A DNA stretch of 15,765 bases from Methylomonas sp. (GTDB taxonomy: Bacteria; Pseudomonadota; Gammaproteobacteria; Methylococcales; Methylomonadaceae): assembly GCA_026989715.1 (NCBI GenBank), contig JALSIU010000222.1:1-15765 (forward strand), in the 5' to 3' direction. Below the pieces are notes generated by a model. It was not told the DNA's origin, made no database searches, and saw nothing but the letters and a program-made list of their open reading frames with translations. Made by a program: the position numbers and the translations under genes. Of the stretch, positions 1 through 6,820 are shown piece after piece. How positions within the stretch are numbered: position 1 is the stretch's first letter; every line of letters begins with the position of its first letter.

Positions 1-520
1 TCCCCATCACCATCTGTAATTCCTCCATGTCGGCAAACAAACCATTACGGGGCGCATAGTTTTTCCCTGCCGCAGTGTATTGTTCTTTTTCTGCACCATA
101 CAAACGCTGCAAATCATTTTTATCGCGCCAATCCAGTATGGCATCCACTAATTGATCGACCAGTTCGCCATCCACCTTAATCGCCTTAAATAACTGCCGC
201 AATTGCTCTTGATTGGCATAATTAATGCCGATTTTACCTGACTCATCAGCCACTTTAATACGCACTTTTTGGCCGGCAAACTCAATCTCATACAAACTAT
301 TAAATCCTTGCCAACTTTGCTCCTTATCGCTGGCAAATAATTTTACAATCGCATAATAAATACCCGCTTCTGCTAAAGCCGAAGCCTCAGCCGTCGCTCT
401 TACAGCAGAAGTAATGGCCGTTTCACGCTGTATCGTTAAGGTAAAACTACTTGCCATAATGGCTACTAAAGTCAATATCCATAACACCAAAACCAATGCA
501 AAGCCTTTATGATGCGCCAC
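1..520 (-). CDS. gspK: GspK, minor pseudopilin of type II secretion (3' end beyond window)
   Basis: The first 173 residues are visible and the gene continues past the left edge. GspK caps the T2SS pseudopilus tip together with GspI and GspJ in the periplasm. The predicted start is a GTG whose first G is the last base of the gspJ stop (TAGTG), indicating translational coupling. The product begins MAHHKG, then a hydrophobic helix (about residues 7-24) headed FALVLVLW. This is a six-residue prepilin leader cut after Gly6 by the GspO peptidase. Position +5 of the mature protein is Leu rather than Glu, as is usual for GspK but not for other pseudopilins. The region at residues 126-170 (DAILDWRDKNDLQ, then YGAE, then PRNGLFADMEEL) matches the conserved GspK pattern of Asp-rich DW..D..D, GAE and NGxxxDxxEL. 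I am confident of the family. The C-terminal half cannot be seen. Confidence 0.92.
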   Translation of the reverse strand, partial: MAHHKGFALVLVLWILTLVAIMASSFTLTIQRETAITSAVRATAEASALAEAGIYYAIVKLFASDKEQSWQGFNSLYEIEFAGQKVRIKVADESGKIGINYANQEQLRQLFKAIKVDGELVDQLVDAILDWRDKNDLQRLYGAEKEQYTAAGKNYAPRNGLFADMEELQMVMG

Positions 521-1218
521 TATTTAATACCAAACAAATTAGCACCGCGGCCGCGAACACCAGGGATTGTGCCGGCATTATCTCCTTGCCTAGCATCTAA
601 CAAGCGCAACGGCACAATCAATTGCGGCCAAACAACGCCTGTTGTCAGTGCGATATCAATACTCACCAACTCAGGTAAGTTCTGCCTATCCTGCCATTGC
701 TTTTGCCACTTAGGCTCTTTATTTAAATCATCTTGTCCAGCACCAAAGTAAGCAATTTGCAAGGTCTGTATGTGCTTTAAAATAACCACTTGCTCTCCTT
801 CCCATTGCGTCATATCATTTTGTGGAAAAAAAGGTTTAATATCCACCAATAACTGCTGACCTGTGCCCTTATCTTCAGACTGTAAACTCAAGTTAAACAA
901 CTGCAACCCCAAGCGTCCGGCACTAGCAGGCATAGGCGCAACAAACTGCAAACTATCAGAGCCACCTTGGAAAGAAAACTGCCGATCCTCTTCAGCTAAA
1001 AAATCGACAGCTAAAGGGAGCGCAATCTGTAATTTATACCGTAAAAAATTCTGTACAATCGTCGCTTGACTAACTTGCGCAATCTTTTTTTCCCCCGCAT
1101 TCCAGCTTTGCACACAAGTTCTGAGACTGGCAAATAAAAGCAACATCATAATGCTCAATAAGCTCATGCCAATCAATACTTCAATTAACGTAAAGCCTAT
1201 GCGATATCGTTTATTCAT
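520..1218 (-). CDS. gspJ: GspJ, minor pseudopilin of type II secretion
   Basis: This is a 232-residue minor pseudopilin that assembles with GspI and GspK at the tip of the periplasmic T2SS pseudopilus. The N-terminus MNKRYRIG is a basic eight-residue prepilin leader ending in Gly. It is followed by FTLIEVLIGM with Glu at mature position 5 and a hydrophobic helix to about residue 31. The remainder is a soluble globular domain of normal GspJ length; its conserved features are weak, so the call rests on the leader, the size and the position between gspI and gspK. The ATG overlaps the end of gspI by eight bases (ATGAATAA), and the stop shares its last base with the gspK GTG start. Both overlaps point to a single coupled transcript. 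Confidence 0.9.
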   Translation of the reverse strand: MNKRYRIGFTLIEVLIGMSLLSIMMLLLFASLRTCVQSWNAGEKKIAQVSQATIVQNFLRYKLQIALPLAVDFLAEEDRQFSFQGGSDSLQFVAPMPASAGRLGLQLFNLSLQSEDKGTGQQLLVDIKPFFPQNDMTQWEGEQVVILKHIQTLQIAYFGAGQDDLNKEPKWQKQWQDRQNLPELVSIDIALTTGVVWPQLIVPLRLLDARQGDNAGTIPGVRGRGANLFGIK

Positions 1219-1621
1219 TCTTTGCTGCCACTAGCTTCAGCGTCGTCAACTGTACTTGGCGATTAGTTTTGCCTGCCGGCCACTCAACCGTAACCGTCAC
1301 TTGATAGGGTAAAACAGCGGCGGATTGCCCCTCTTCAGCCTCGGCGTTCATCAGATACATTTGCACCTGTACGCGCCAAAAATACTTATCTTGAACTTGC
1401 CCTGAGCTAATACCTTCTTGTAACGCTGTGACAACACCACTTTCGGCCAATTTTGCCTGCGCAATCACGACCGCCTGCTGATACTCTTCCGCAATAATAG
1501 TGCGCCTTAAGCCACCTGAAAAAATATTCAAGACAATACCGAGTGATAAAGCCAAAATGGAAAAGGCCACCAAAATTTCTAATAATGAAAACCCTTGCTG
1601 TGCGGCCTGCCTACAATTCAT
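1211..1621 (-). CDS. gspI: GspI, minor pseudopilin of type II secretion
   Basis: This 136-residue minor pseudopilin is the partner that nucleates the GspI-J-K tip complex of the T2SS pseudopilus. It begins MNCRQAAQQG, a ten-residue leader with the cleavable Gly. FSLLEILVAFSILALSLG then gives Glu at mature position 5 and the hydrophobic helix. GspI proteins characteristically carry FSLLEVLVA at this place, and the length fits the family (about 120-135 residues). The middle part EEYQQAVVIAQAKLAE resembles the conserved A...A..KLAE stretch of GspI. The start ATG overlaps the gspH stop by 11 bases (ATGAATTGTAG), and the 3' end overlaps gspJ by eight bases, so translation is probably coupled on both sides. 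Confidence 0.92.
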   Translation of the reverse strand: MNCRQAAQQGFSLLEILVAFSILALSLGIVLNIFSGGLRRTIIAEEYQQAVVIAQAKLAESGVVTALQEGISSGQVQDKYFWRVQVQMYLMNAEAEEGQSAAVLPYQVTVTVEWPAGKTNRQVQLTTLKLVAAKNE

Positions 1622-2108
1622 CCAGATCCACTTGCCCCGTCAGCCAATTAATATCTAATTGACGTTTAGCTTGTGCTATTTCTAAGGTAATGCGCCCACC
1701 GGTTGCAGAACCATCAGGAAAAAAACGCACTCCACCACGCCGCTCACTCACTAACTGTGATTCAGCAACATCTAAAGTCACGGCAAGTTCTTTGCTAATA
1801 TAATAAGTTTTATCACGACCTGTGACTTGATAGCTATTGGCATCTAAATCAAATAAGAAGCGACTTTCTTGACGATGCGTCAACGCATAACCGCGAGCAA
1901 AACGTAATGCCGAAGCAATTTCCCGTGCAGCGGCATTTAAAGCCGCAATTTGATTACCTGAGCCAATATTAGGAATGGCGACCGCCGAAGCAAGTGCCAT
2001 AATAACCAACACAATCAATAGCTCTATTAAAGTAAATCCTTTTCCTAAAAGTATGCCGGCTCCCTTGCTACTCCCAGCTATTAATATCTTGGTCTTCACC
2101 TTCACCAC
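1611..2108 (-). CDS. gspH: GspH, minor pseudopilin of type II secretion (start uncertain)
   Basis: GspH is a minor pseudopilin thought to join the GspG shaft to the GspI-J-K tip. The hydrophobic N-terminus G|FTLIELLIVLVIMALAS and the downstream R.....LRFARGYALTHRQ segment are typical of GspH/FimT. The C-terminal part with GVRFFPDGSATGGRITL is the family's most recognisable stretch. The start is not settled. Coordinates here use the first in-frame GTG at 2108, inside the end of gspG, giving a 24-residue leader that is long for this family. Other GTGs at 2105 and 2099 help little. An AAGGGAG ribosome-binding sequence lies five bases before an ATA codon at 2054-2052. Starting there would give the six-residue leader MLLGKG and 147 residues in all. 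The 3' end overlaps gspI by 11 bases. Confidence 0.88.
   Translation of the reverse strand: MVKVKTKILIAGSSKGAGILLGKGFTLIELLIVLVIMALASAVAIPNIGSGNQIAALNAAAREIASALRFARGYALTHRQESRFLFDLDANSYQVTGRDKTYYISKELAVTLDVAESQLVSERRGGVRFFPDGSATGGRITLEIAQAKRQLDINWLTGQVDLDEL
2060..2066 (-). promoter_or_regulatory. Shine-Dalgarno sequence pointing to an ATA start of gspH
   Basis: On the minus strand AAGGGAG lies just after the gspG stop and five bases before an in-frame ATA (2054-2052). It is one of the best ribosome-binding matches in the whole operon, yet it has no ATG, GTG or TTG at the right distance. Initiation at this ATA would yield a conventional short prepilin leader for GspH. Confidence 0.5.
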
Positions 2109-2493
2109 CGGCGGCGTTATCTGCCCCTAAAGAAAACAAATCAAAACGGCCATGTTCGCCAGGTGAAACATAATGGTAATCGTATGCCCAAGGATCTTGT
2201 GGAATTTTATTTTTACGCAAATAAGGCCCATTCCACGAGCGCGCACTTGCAGGCTTTGCAACCAAGGCACTTAATCCTTCTGCCGTTGTGGGGTAACGTC
2301 CTACATCCATACGGTACATATCTAAAGCCCCTGATAAATCCTCAATTTGAGTACGCGCCGCTTTAGTTTTCGCTCCCCCTAAATGCTTCATGACTTGCGG
2401 CCCGACCAATCCAGCTAATAATCCAATAATGGCCAAGACCACTAATAATTCAATTAAGGTAAATCCATGCTCTGCTTGTTTTATTTTTTTCAT
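2068..2493 (-). CDS. gspG: GspG, major pseudopilin of type II secretion
   Basis: GspG is the shaft subunit of the periplasmic pseudopilus, added and removed by the GspE motor to push substrates through the outer-membrane secretin. The 141-residue product starts MKKIKQAEHG, a ten-residue leader, followed by FTLIELLVVLAIIGLLAGLVGP (Glu at mature position 5). Family hallmarks follow: a central helix, YRMDVGRYPTT (about 60-70), GLSALV, WNGPYL (87-92), QDPWAYDYHY (99-108) and a C-terminal calcium-binding loop around LGADNAAGGEGEDQDINSW (122-140). I chose the ATG at 2493 because GGGAG lies five bases upstream. An in-frame ATG four codons earlier has no such site. The stop (2070-2068) lies 13 bases before the proposed ATA start of gspH and 42 bases inside the long version of that gene. 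Confidence 0.96.
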   Translation of the reverse strand: MKKIKQAEHGFTLIELLVVLAIIGLLAGLVGPQVMKHLGGAKTKAARTQIEDLSGALDMYRMDVGRYPTTAEGLSALVAKPASARSWNGPYLRKNKIPQDPWAYDYHYVSPGEHGRFDLFSLGADNAAGGEGEDQDINSWE

Positions 2494-2498
2494 TGTAA

Positions 2499-2503
2499 CT
2501 CCC
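2499..2503 (-). promoter_or_regulatory. gspG: Ribosome binding site of gspG
   Basis: GGGAG on the minus strand sits five bases before the ATG at 2493-2491. This decides between that ATG and an in-frame ATG at 2505-2503, which itself overlaps the site. Confidence 0.7.
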
Positions 2504-2536
2504 ATATTTTATTAATATTCTTTTGCCACCTTTACA

Positions 2537-3754
2537 CTAAAATGCCAAGTCATTCACACTTAAAATAGCGGATAAAATAGAAATGATAATACCGGCAATT
2601 AATAACCCTAATGTGACAATTAAAATAGGTTCCATCATTGCCAACATCCGTTCAATGGTGATTTTCAATTGTTTATCATAAGTTTCCGCCGTCCGTTGTA
2701 ACATTTCCTCCATTTTTCCGGTCTCTTCGCCCATTTTTATCATTTGAGTCGCCATTTTAGGAAACTGCCCCGATGCAATTAAAGCACTCGACATATCCTT
2801 GCCTTGTTTCAAATTTTCCTCTGCATCCGTAACCGCATTAAGCAAAACTAAGTTGCTCAACGTGCCTTTAACAATACCGAGTGCGGTTAGAATGGGCACA
2901 CCGTTGGTTAATAGTGTACCTAAAGTACGTGTAAAATTCGTGGTATTGATATTACGAATAATCTCACCAAATAACGGTAGAGACAAAATAAGCCGATCCC
3001 AGCGTTCTTTTCTAGAGCCTACCGTGGTTTCAAAACGCAAGACAAAAAAAGCTCCTACGCCAAATAAGATGACCGCCCACCAATAACTTTGTAGCCATTC
3101 GGCACTAGCCACAACGATTTGCGTTGACATCGGCAATTCTTTACCCGCGCTTTCAAACATCTCCGTAAATTGCGGCACCACAAAAGTCAATAACAAGAAG
3201 ACTGAACCAATAGCCATAATGACCAAAATAGTAGGGTAAATCAAAGCCGTACTCACCGTATCTTTAAGCTCTTTAGATTTTTCCAAGTACTCAGATAACT
3301 GCCCCAAGACAACATCAACACTACCGCCCGCCTCACCGGCACGCAACATATTAATATAAAATCGTGAAAAAGCACTCGATTCTGCTTCTAGGGCATCGGC
3401 TAAATTTACCCCTCCTTTTACCCGCTCCAGTACGCGCTTGATTAAATCATATATTTTGGAATCATCATCTAATAACTCCATTAATACCACTAAAGAACGA
3501 TCTATTGGCAGTCCTGCTTGTAGTAGTGTAGCCAGCTCTTTCGTAAACAATGCAACCTCTTTGGCAGATAAGCCTTGTGAGTCTTGCTGCAACGCAAAAA
3601 ATGACCCACGCGCCAAACCTGATACAGATACTTTGATAGGAATTAAGCCATCTGCTTGTAACTGCGCAATAACGGTCGCCTCATCAGCCGCCTCCTTGCT
3701 ACCTTCCAGTACATCGCCCTCGGCATTAACTGCCTTATAAACGAAAATAGTCAC
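2537..3754 (-). CDS. gspF: GspF, inner-membrane platform protein of type II secretion
   Basis: GspF is the polytopic inner-membrane protein that couples the GspE ATPase to pseudopilus assembly, together with GspL and GspM. From the chosen GTG the product is 405 residues, the usual length. It starts MTIFVYKAVNAEGDVLEG, matching the typical GspF N-terminus (F.Y.A....G....G). Two T2SSF domains (about 65-190 and 270-390) are visible, each with an xxAGxPIxxAL-like motif (QAGLPIDRSL at 79-88, TNGVPILTAL at 283-292) and a later GE..G motif (AGEAGGS at 139-145, MGEETGKM at 341-348). Membrane segments lie at about 171-194, 224-241 and 373-400. An in-frame ATG at 3787 would add 11 residues lying within gspE and unlike the family, so I prefer the GTG at 3754, one base after the gspE TGA. 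A gap of 43 bases separates gspF from gspG. Confidence 0.95.
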   Translation of the reverse strand: MTIFVYKAVNAEGDVLEGSKEAADEATVIAQLQADGLIPIKVSVSGLARGSFFALQQDSQGLSAKEVALFTKELATLLQAGLPIDRSLVVLMELLDDDSKIYDLIKRVLERVKGGVNLADALEAESSAFSRFYINMLRAGEAGGSVDVVLGQLSEYLEKSKELKDTVSTALIYPTILVIMAIGSVFLLLTFVVPQFTEMFESAGKELPMSTQIVVASAEWLQSYWWAVILFGVGAFFVLRFETTVGSRKERWDRLILSLPLFGEIIRNINTTNFTRTLGTLLTNGVPILTALGIVKGTLSNLVLLNAVTDAEENLKQGKDMSSALIASGQFPKMATQMIKMGEETGKMEEMLQRTAETYDKQLKITIERMLAMMEPILIVTLGLLIAGIIISILSAILSVNDLAF

Positions 3755-3755
3755 C

Positions 3756-5438
3756 TCAAATTTCCGTTGTGACGCGCAATACTTCATCTAGGCTAGTCAG
3801 ACCCTTGACGACTTTTGCCAAGCCATCTTGGTAAATGGTCAACATGCCACCTTTAACCGCCTCTGCCTGAATGAGCCCTGCTTCTTTATGCGCCATCACC
3901 ATCTTCCTTAAGACATCATTCATGACTAAAAATTCAATAATCGCCAAACGTCCGCTATACCCAATACCACCACATTCTTTACAGCCTTGTGCTTGATATA
4001 GTGTTAATTCCCCTTTTTTCAAGAAACGCGTCAAGCCTTTTTCTGCGATGACTTCAGGCTGAGCCACATAAGGCACTCGGCAATGCATACATAATTTCCT
4101 GACTAAACGCTGTGCCAAAATGCCATTAATTGTTGATGTTAATAAATAATCATCCAGCCCCATATCCAACAAGCGCGCCAAAGCCCCTGCCGCATCATTC
4201 GTATGTAAAGTGGATAACACTAAATGACCTGTCAAAGCAGATTGCACGGCAATTTTAGCCGTTTCCAAATCGCGCATTTCACCAATCATAATAACATCAG
4301 GGTCTTGCCGAACAATAGAGCGCAAAGCACTACTAAAGGTTAAGCCTATTTTAGGTTTGGCTTGAATTTGATTAACCCCTCGTAACTGATACTCAACCGG
4401 ATCTTCAACAGTAATAATCTTTTTTTCAGGTGTATTTAACTGACTTAAAGCCGTATATAAGGTTGTTGATTTACCGCTACCGGTCGGCCCTGTAATCAAG
4501 ATAATACCGTGAGGTTTAGACAAGACCTCGATAAATTGTTGTAAATTAGCCTCTTCAAAGCCTAAACTGGCAAAATCAAATACGATATTTTCCTTATCTA
4601 ACAAGCGTATCACCACACTCTCACCATACATGGTAGGTGTTGTTGAAACCCGCAGATCAATTTCCTTACCCTGCATTTGAATTTTAATACGCCCATCTTG
4701 AGGTAAACGGCGTTCGGCAATATTTAATTTCGCCATCAATTTGATTCTAGAAATAATAGCGGCCGTTGCACTCACCGAGGGGCCTTCTATTTGTTGCAAA
4801 ACACCATCAATACGCAAACGTATGATTAAAGCATCCTCGAAAGGTTCAAAATGAATATCGGAGGCTTTACTTTCCAGTGCGCGTTGAAAAACCAAATTGA
4901 CCATACGAATAACAGGTGCTTCACTGGCCAAATCTTTTAAATGCTCAATATCATCTAGTGATGCACTTTCATCCAAGTTATCGGTAATCTGCCCCATCTG
5001 TGATTTACCATCACCATACAGACGCTCAATCGCTTTATCTATCTCCGATAACAAGCCAATTTTTAGCTCTATCTCTGTATCACAACTTAAACGTAATGAT
5101 TGTTTAATAAAGGTATTTTCAGGATCAGCAACAGCGACTACAATTTTTTGTGCATCCGCATTTAAAGCAACAACATGAAACTCTTTAAGGAAGCGTAATG
5201 AAATCGTATCAGGTAATAAGATACTGTCAGGATAATCTTCTGTGACGACCACTTCAAGGCCTGTGGTCTTTGCCAAAGCACTTGCAACGTCTTTTTCTGA
5301 ACAAAGCCCAAGCTTGACCAGCAACAAGGGCAAGCTTGCCTCTTGCATTTGCTCCTCAACTTTATTCACTCTATTTAAGTCACTATCACGTAAAGCATTT
5401 TGTTCAATCAGTGCGGCAATAAAAGGCTGATAACTCAT
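3756..5438 (-). CDS. gspE: GspE, cytoplasmic ATPase of type II secretion
   Basis: GspE is the hexameric motor ATPase bound to the inner membrane through GspL, powering pseudopilus extension. The 560-residue protein has an N-terminal T2SSE domain (about 1-140) and a linker. The catalytic core follows, with the Walker A loop GPTGSGKST (317-325), an Asp box around VEDPVEY (344-350), a Walker B-type stretch DPDVIMIGEMRD (379-390) and a His box around LSTLHTND (408-415). The tetracysteine zinc module CxxC...CxxC (C450, C453, C486, C489) marks it as GspE rather than a twitching retraction ATPase, and all key residues are intact. It is the first gene of the operon, as in the Xanthomonas xps order. 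The ATG at 5438 has no clear Shine-Dalgarno sequence. A promoter-like pair lies just upstream. Confidence 0.97.
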   Translation of the reverse strand: MSYQPFIAALIEQNALRDSDLNRVNKVEEQMQEASLPLLLVKLGLCSEKDVASALAKTTGLEVVVTEDYPDSILLPDTISLRFLKEFHVVALNADAQKIVVAVADPENTFIKQSLRLSCDTEIELKIGLLSEIDKAIERLYGDGKSQMGQITDNLDESASLDDIEHLKDLASEAPVIRMVNLVFQRALESKASDIHFEPFEDALIIRLRIDGVLQQIEGPSVSATAAIISRIKLMAKLNIAERRLPQDGRIKIQMQGKEIDLRVSTTPTMYGESVVIRLLDKENIVFDFASLGFEEANLQQFIEVLSKPHGIILITGPTGSGKSTTLYTALSQLNTPEKKIITVEDPVEYQLRGVNQIQAKPKIGLTFSSALRSIVRQDPDVIMIGEMRDLETAKIAVQSALTGHLVLSTLHTNDAAGALARLLDMGLDDYLLTSTINGILAQRLVRKLCMHCRVPYVAQPEVIAEKGLTRFLKKGELTLYQAQGCKECGGIGYSGRLAIIEFLVMNDVLRKMVMAHKEAGLIQAEAVKGGMLTIYQDGLAKVVKGLTSLDEVLRVTTEI

Positions 5439-5473
5439 AAATAGTTTATATAGGTAAAAAACGACCGTATTTT

Positions 5474-5501
5474 AAGATAAGGAAACAGTATATTTCGTCA
5501 A
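5474..5501 (-). promoter_or_regulatory. Probable sigma-70 promoter of the gsp operon
   Basis: On the minus strand a TTGACG -35 element (5501-5496, five of six consensus bases) is followed after 16 bases by TATCTT (5479-5474, four of six). Transcription would begin near 5467, leaving a leader of roughly 28 bases before the gspE ATG. The -10 match is imperfect and the spacer is one base shorter than ideal, so this is a candidate only. Confidence 0.45.
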
Positions 5502-5718
5502 AAATTGGCTCATTTAAGCCACCTGTAAAGTAAGCTCATCAATGATTCCTAAAAATAGTTTGCAATCATAAACCAAAAGTTACTGCAAAGGTGTAAAAGT
5601 TTTGTATCCACCATAAGGATAAAGCCCATTAGCCATTTACCAAAGAACGCCCAGCAACAATAGCAATCTTTTAAAAACAGTTGCTTATGATTATTTCTTA
5701 TACCAACAAATTAAGAAG

Positions 5719-5727
5719 TGTTATACT
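5719..5727 (+). promoter_or_regulatory. Candidate extended -10 promoter of the CAA protein gene
   Basis: TGTTATACT is an extended -10 (TGn followed by TATACT, five of six consensus bases). No good -35 hexamer lies 16-18 bases upstream, which is tolerated in extended -10 promoters. Transcription from about 5734 would give an untranslated leader of about 80 bases before the ATG at 5813. Confidence 0.4.
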
Positions 5728-5812
5728 GATGATGAAAGCACTTTATTTTGCTTGCCATAAAGAACGATATAAGGTATATCTGAACTACAAATAGCCAATC
5801 AAAAACATTACC

Positions 5813-6820
5813 ATGCGAATACAATACAAACATACCATACTCATTGGCGCATTCATTTTTATCTCTTTTTTTGTGCCACAAAGCCAAGCCTATATATTAG
5901 ATTTAAAGGATGCCAGTCCATATAATGCTTTAATATTTGGTGATATGGAGGCCTCACGCTCTGATACTGAAGGACGTTTAGCGGTAGGAGGCAACATCAC
6001 CTTAGATAACTATGCTGTCGGCTTAAAACTGGACTCGGCAAATAATCCATATGACACATTAATTGCAGGCGGCGAGTTAAATTTTATCGATGGCCACGTA
6101 TATAACGGCGATGCCCGTAGCGGCCTCTCTGCAAATTTAACACGAGTGGGCTTTACAGGTGGCGAGTATATCTCAGGAAACACTTTAGATTTTGCCACCC
6201 TTGAACAGCAAGCAAAAAATAACTCTGCCACTTGGTCAAATCTTACAAGTAACGCTAGTGCCAGCCTAAGTAATGGGCAGTTATACTTATACGGGGACAG
6301 CGCAACCCTTAATATCTTTTCAATTTCAGCAACAGATTTAGACCCTCTCTTTACCAATGAATTTATTTTAGAAATCCCTGACAACTCTTGGGCACTTATT
6401 AATGTAGCAGGAGCTGATATCAGCCTTTCTAATTTGGGCTTCTACCGAATAACATCAAATGGCAATACCCAAAATACTGGAGACCTATTCGACCATGATG
6501 GTAGTTTAACGCAAACCGTACTGTTTAATCTTTTTGAAGCCGAGACCTTAAAGGTCAATAATGTTGGTGTGGCTGGCAGTATACTTGCGCCATTTGCTAC
6601 AACCACATTTTATGACGCACATATTGACGGCCAACTCATTGCGAGTTCTTTAAAAGGAAAAGCAGGAGAAACATCAGGGCAACTAAATAATTACCCATTC
6701 ATTCCTGACACCCCCCTACCATCAGCAACAAACCAGACAATTCCTACACCCAGCCTATTCATGCTATTGAGTGTTGCAGGCCTGTTGTTTTTACGTTTTA
6801 AAATAATTGCTCAAAAATAA
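5813..6820 (+). CDS. Secreted choice-of-anchor A (CAA) domain protein with PEP-CTERM-like tail
   Basis: The 335-residue product has a signal peptide (basic MRIQYKH, hydrophobic 9-21, likely cut after SQA at 26). A choice-of-anchor A domain follows, about 35-285: N-terminal YNALIFGDMEASRSDTEGRLAVGGNITL and a later AGSILAPFATTTFYDAHIDGQLIASSL stretch are the family's signature ends. After a Pro/Thr/Ser-rich spacer comes IPTPSLF, a hydrophobic segment (about 315-326) and the basic tail RFKIIAQK. This layout is that of a PEP-CTERM exosortase substrate, with the usual VPEP replaced by IPTP. CAA proteins occur with different surface anchors and their biochemical role is not established. It is the only plus-strand gene here, divergent from gspE and convergent with bcsC. 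No clear Shine-Dalgarno site precedes the ATG. A role in the cellulose-containing matrix is only a guess. Confidence 0.85.
   Translation: MRIQYKHTILIGAFIFISFFVPQSQAYILDLKDASPYNALIFGDMEASRSDTEGRLAVGGNITLDNYAVGLKLDSANNPYDTLIAGGELNFIDGHVYNGDARSGLSANLTRVGFTGGEYISGNTLDFATLEQQAKNNSATWSNLTSNASASLSNGQLYLYGDSATLNIFSISATDLDPLFTNEFILEIPDNSWALINVAGADISLSNLGFYRITSNGNTQNTGDLFDHDGSLTQTVLFNLFEAETLKVNNVGVAGSILAPFATTTFYDAHIDGQLIASSLKGKAGETSGQLNNYPFIPDTPLPSATNQTIPTPSLFMLLSVAGLLFLRFKIIAQK

Larger units (their letters stand above)
5439..5812. other. 374-base noncoding divergent region between gspE and the CAA gene
   Basis: No credible gene is visible. The region is AT-rich and must hold the promoters for both flanking genes. 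I see promoter-like elements for each, described separately. Three short inverted repeats are also present: TGGCT/AGCCA (5506-5510 with 5517-5521), TTTGCA/TGCAAA (5559-5564 with 5584-5589) and AGCAAC/GTTGCT (5653-5658 with 5680-5685). They could be operator half-sites or weak hairpins; none is long enough to be convincing by itself. Confidence 0.7.

Noticed and set aside
509..751. Plus-strand open frame opposite gspJ, 80 codons
   Set aside because: It lies antisense to a well-supported gspJ, has no ribosome site and shows no recognisable protein features.
863..1069. Plus-strand open frame opposite gspJ, 68 codons
   Set aside because: It is antisense to gspJ, with composition typical of a shadow frame and no start signal.
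2799..3086. Plus-strand open frame opposite gspF, 95 codons
   Set aside because: It lies wholly within the conserved gspF coding sequence on the other strand; no family resemblance.
3755..3787. ATG at 3787 as the start of gspF
   Set aside because: It would add residues encoded within gspE (MKYCASQRKFE) that do not resemble GspF, whereas the GTG at 3754 gives the canonical N-terminus and length.
6010..6384. Minus-strand open frame of 124 codons opposite the CAA gene
   Set aside because: The plus-strand frame has a signal peptide, family motifs and a sorting tail; the antisense frame has none.
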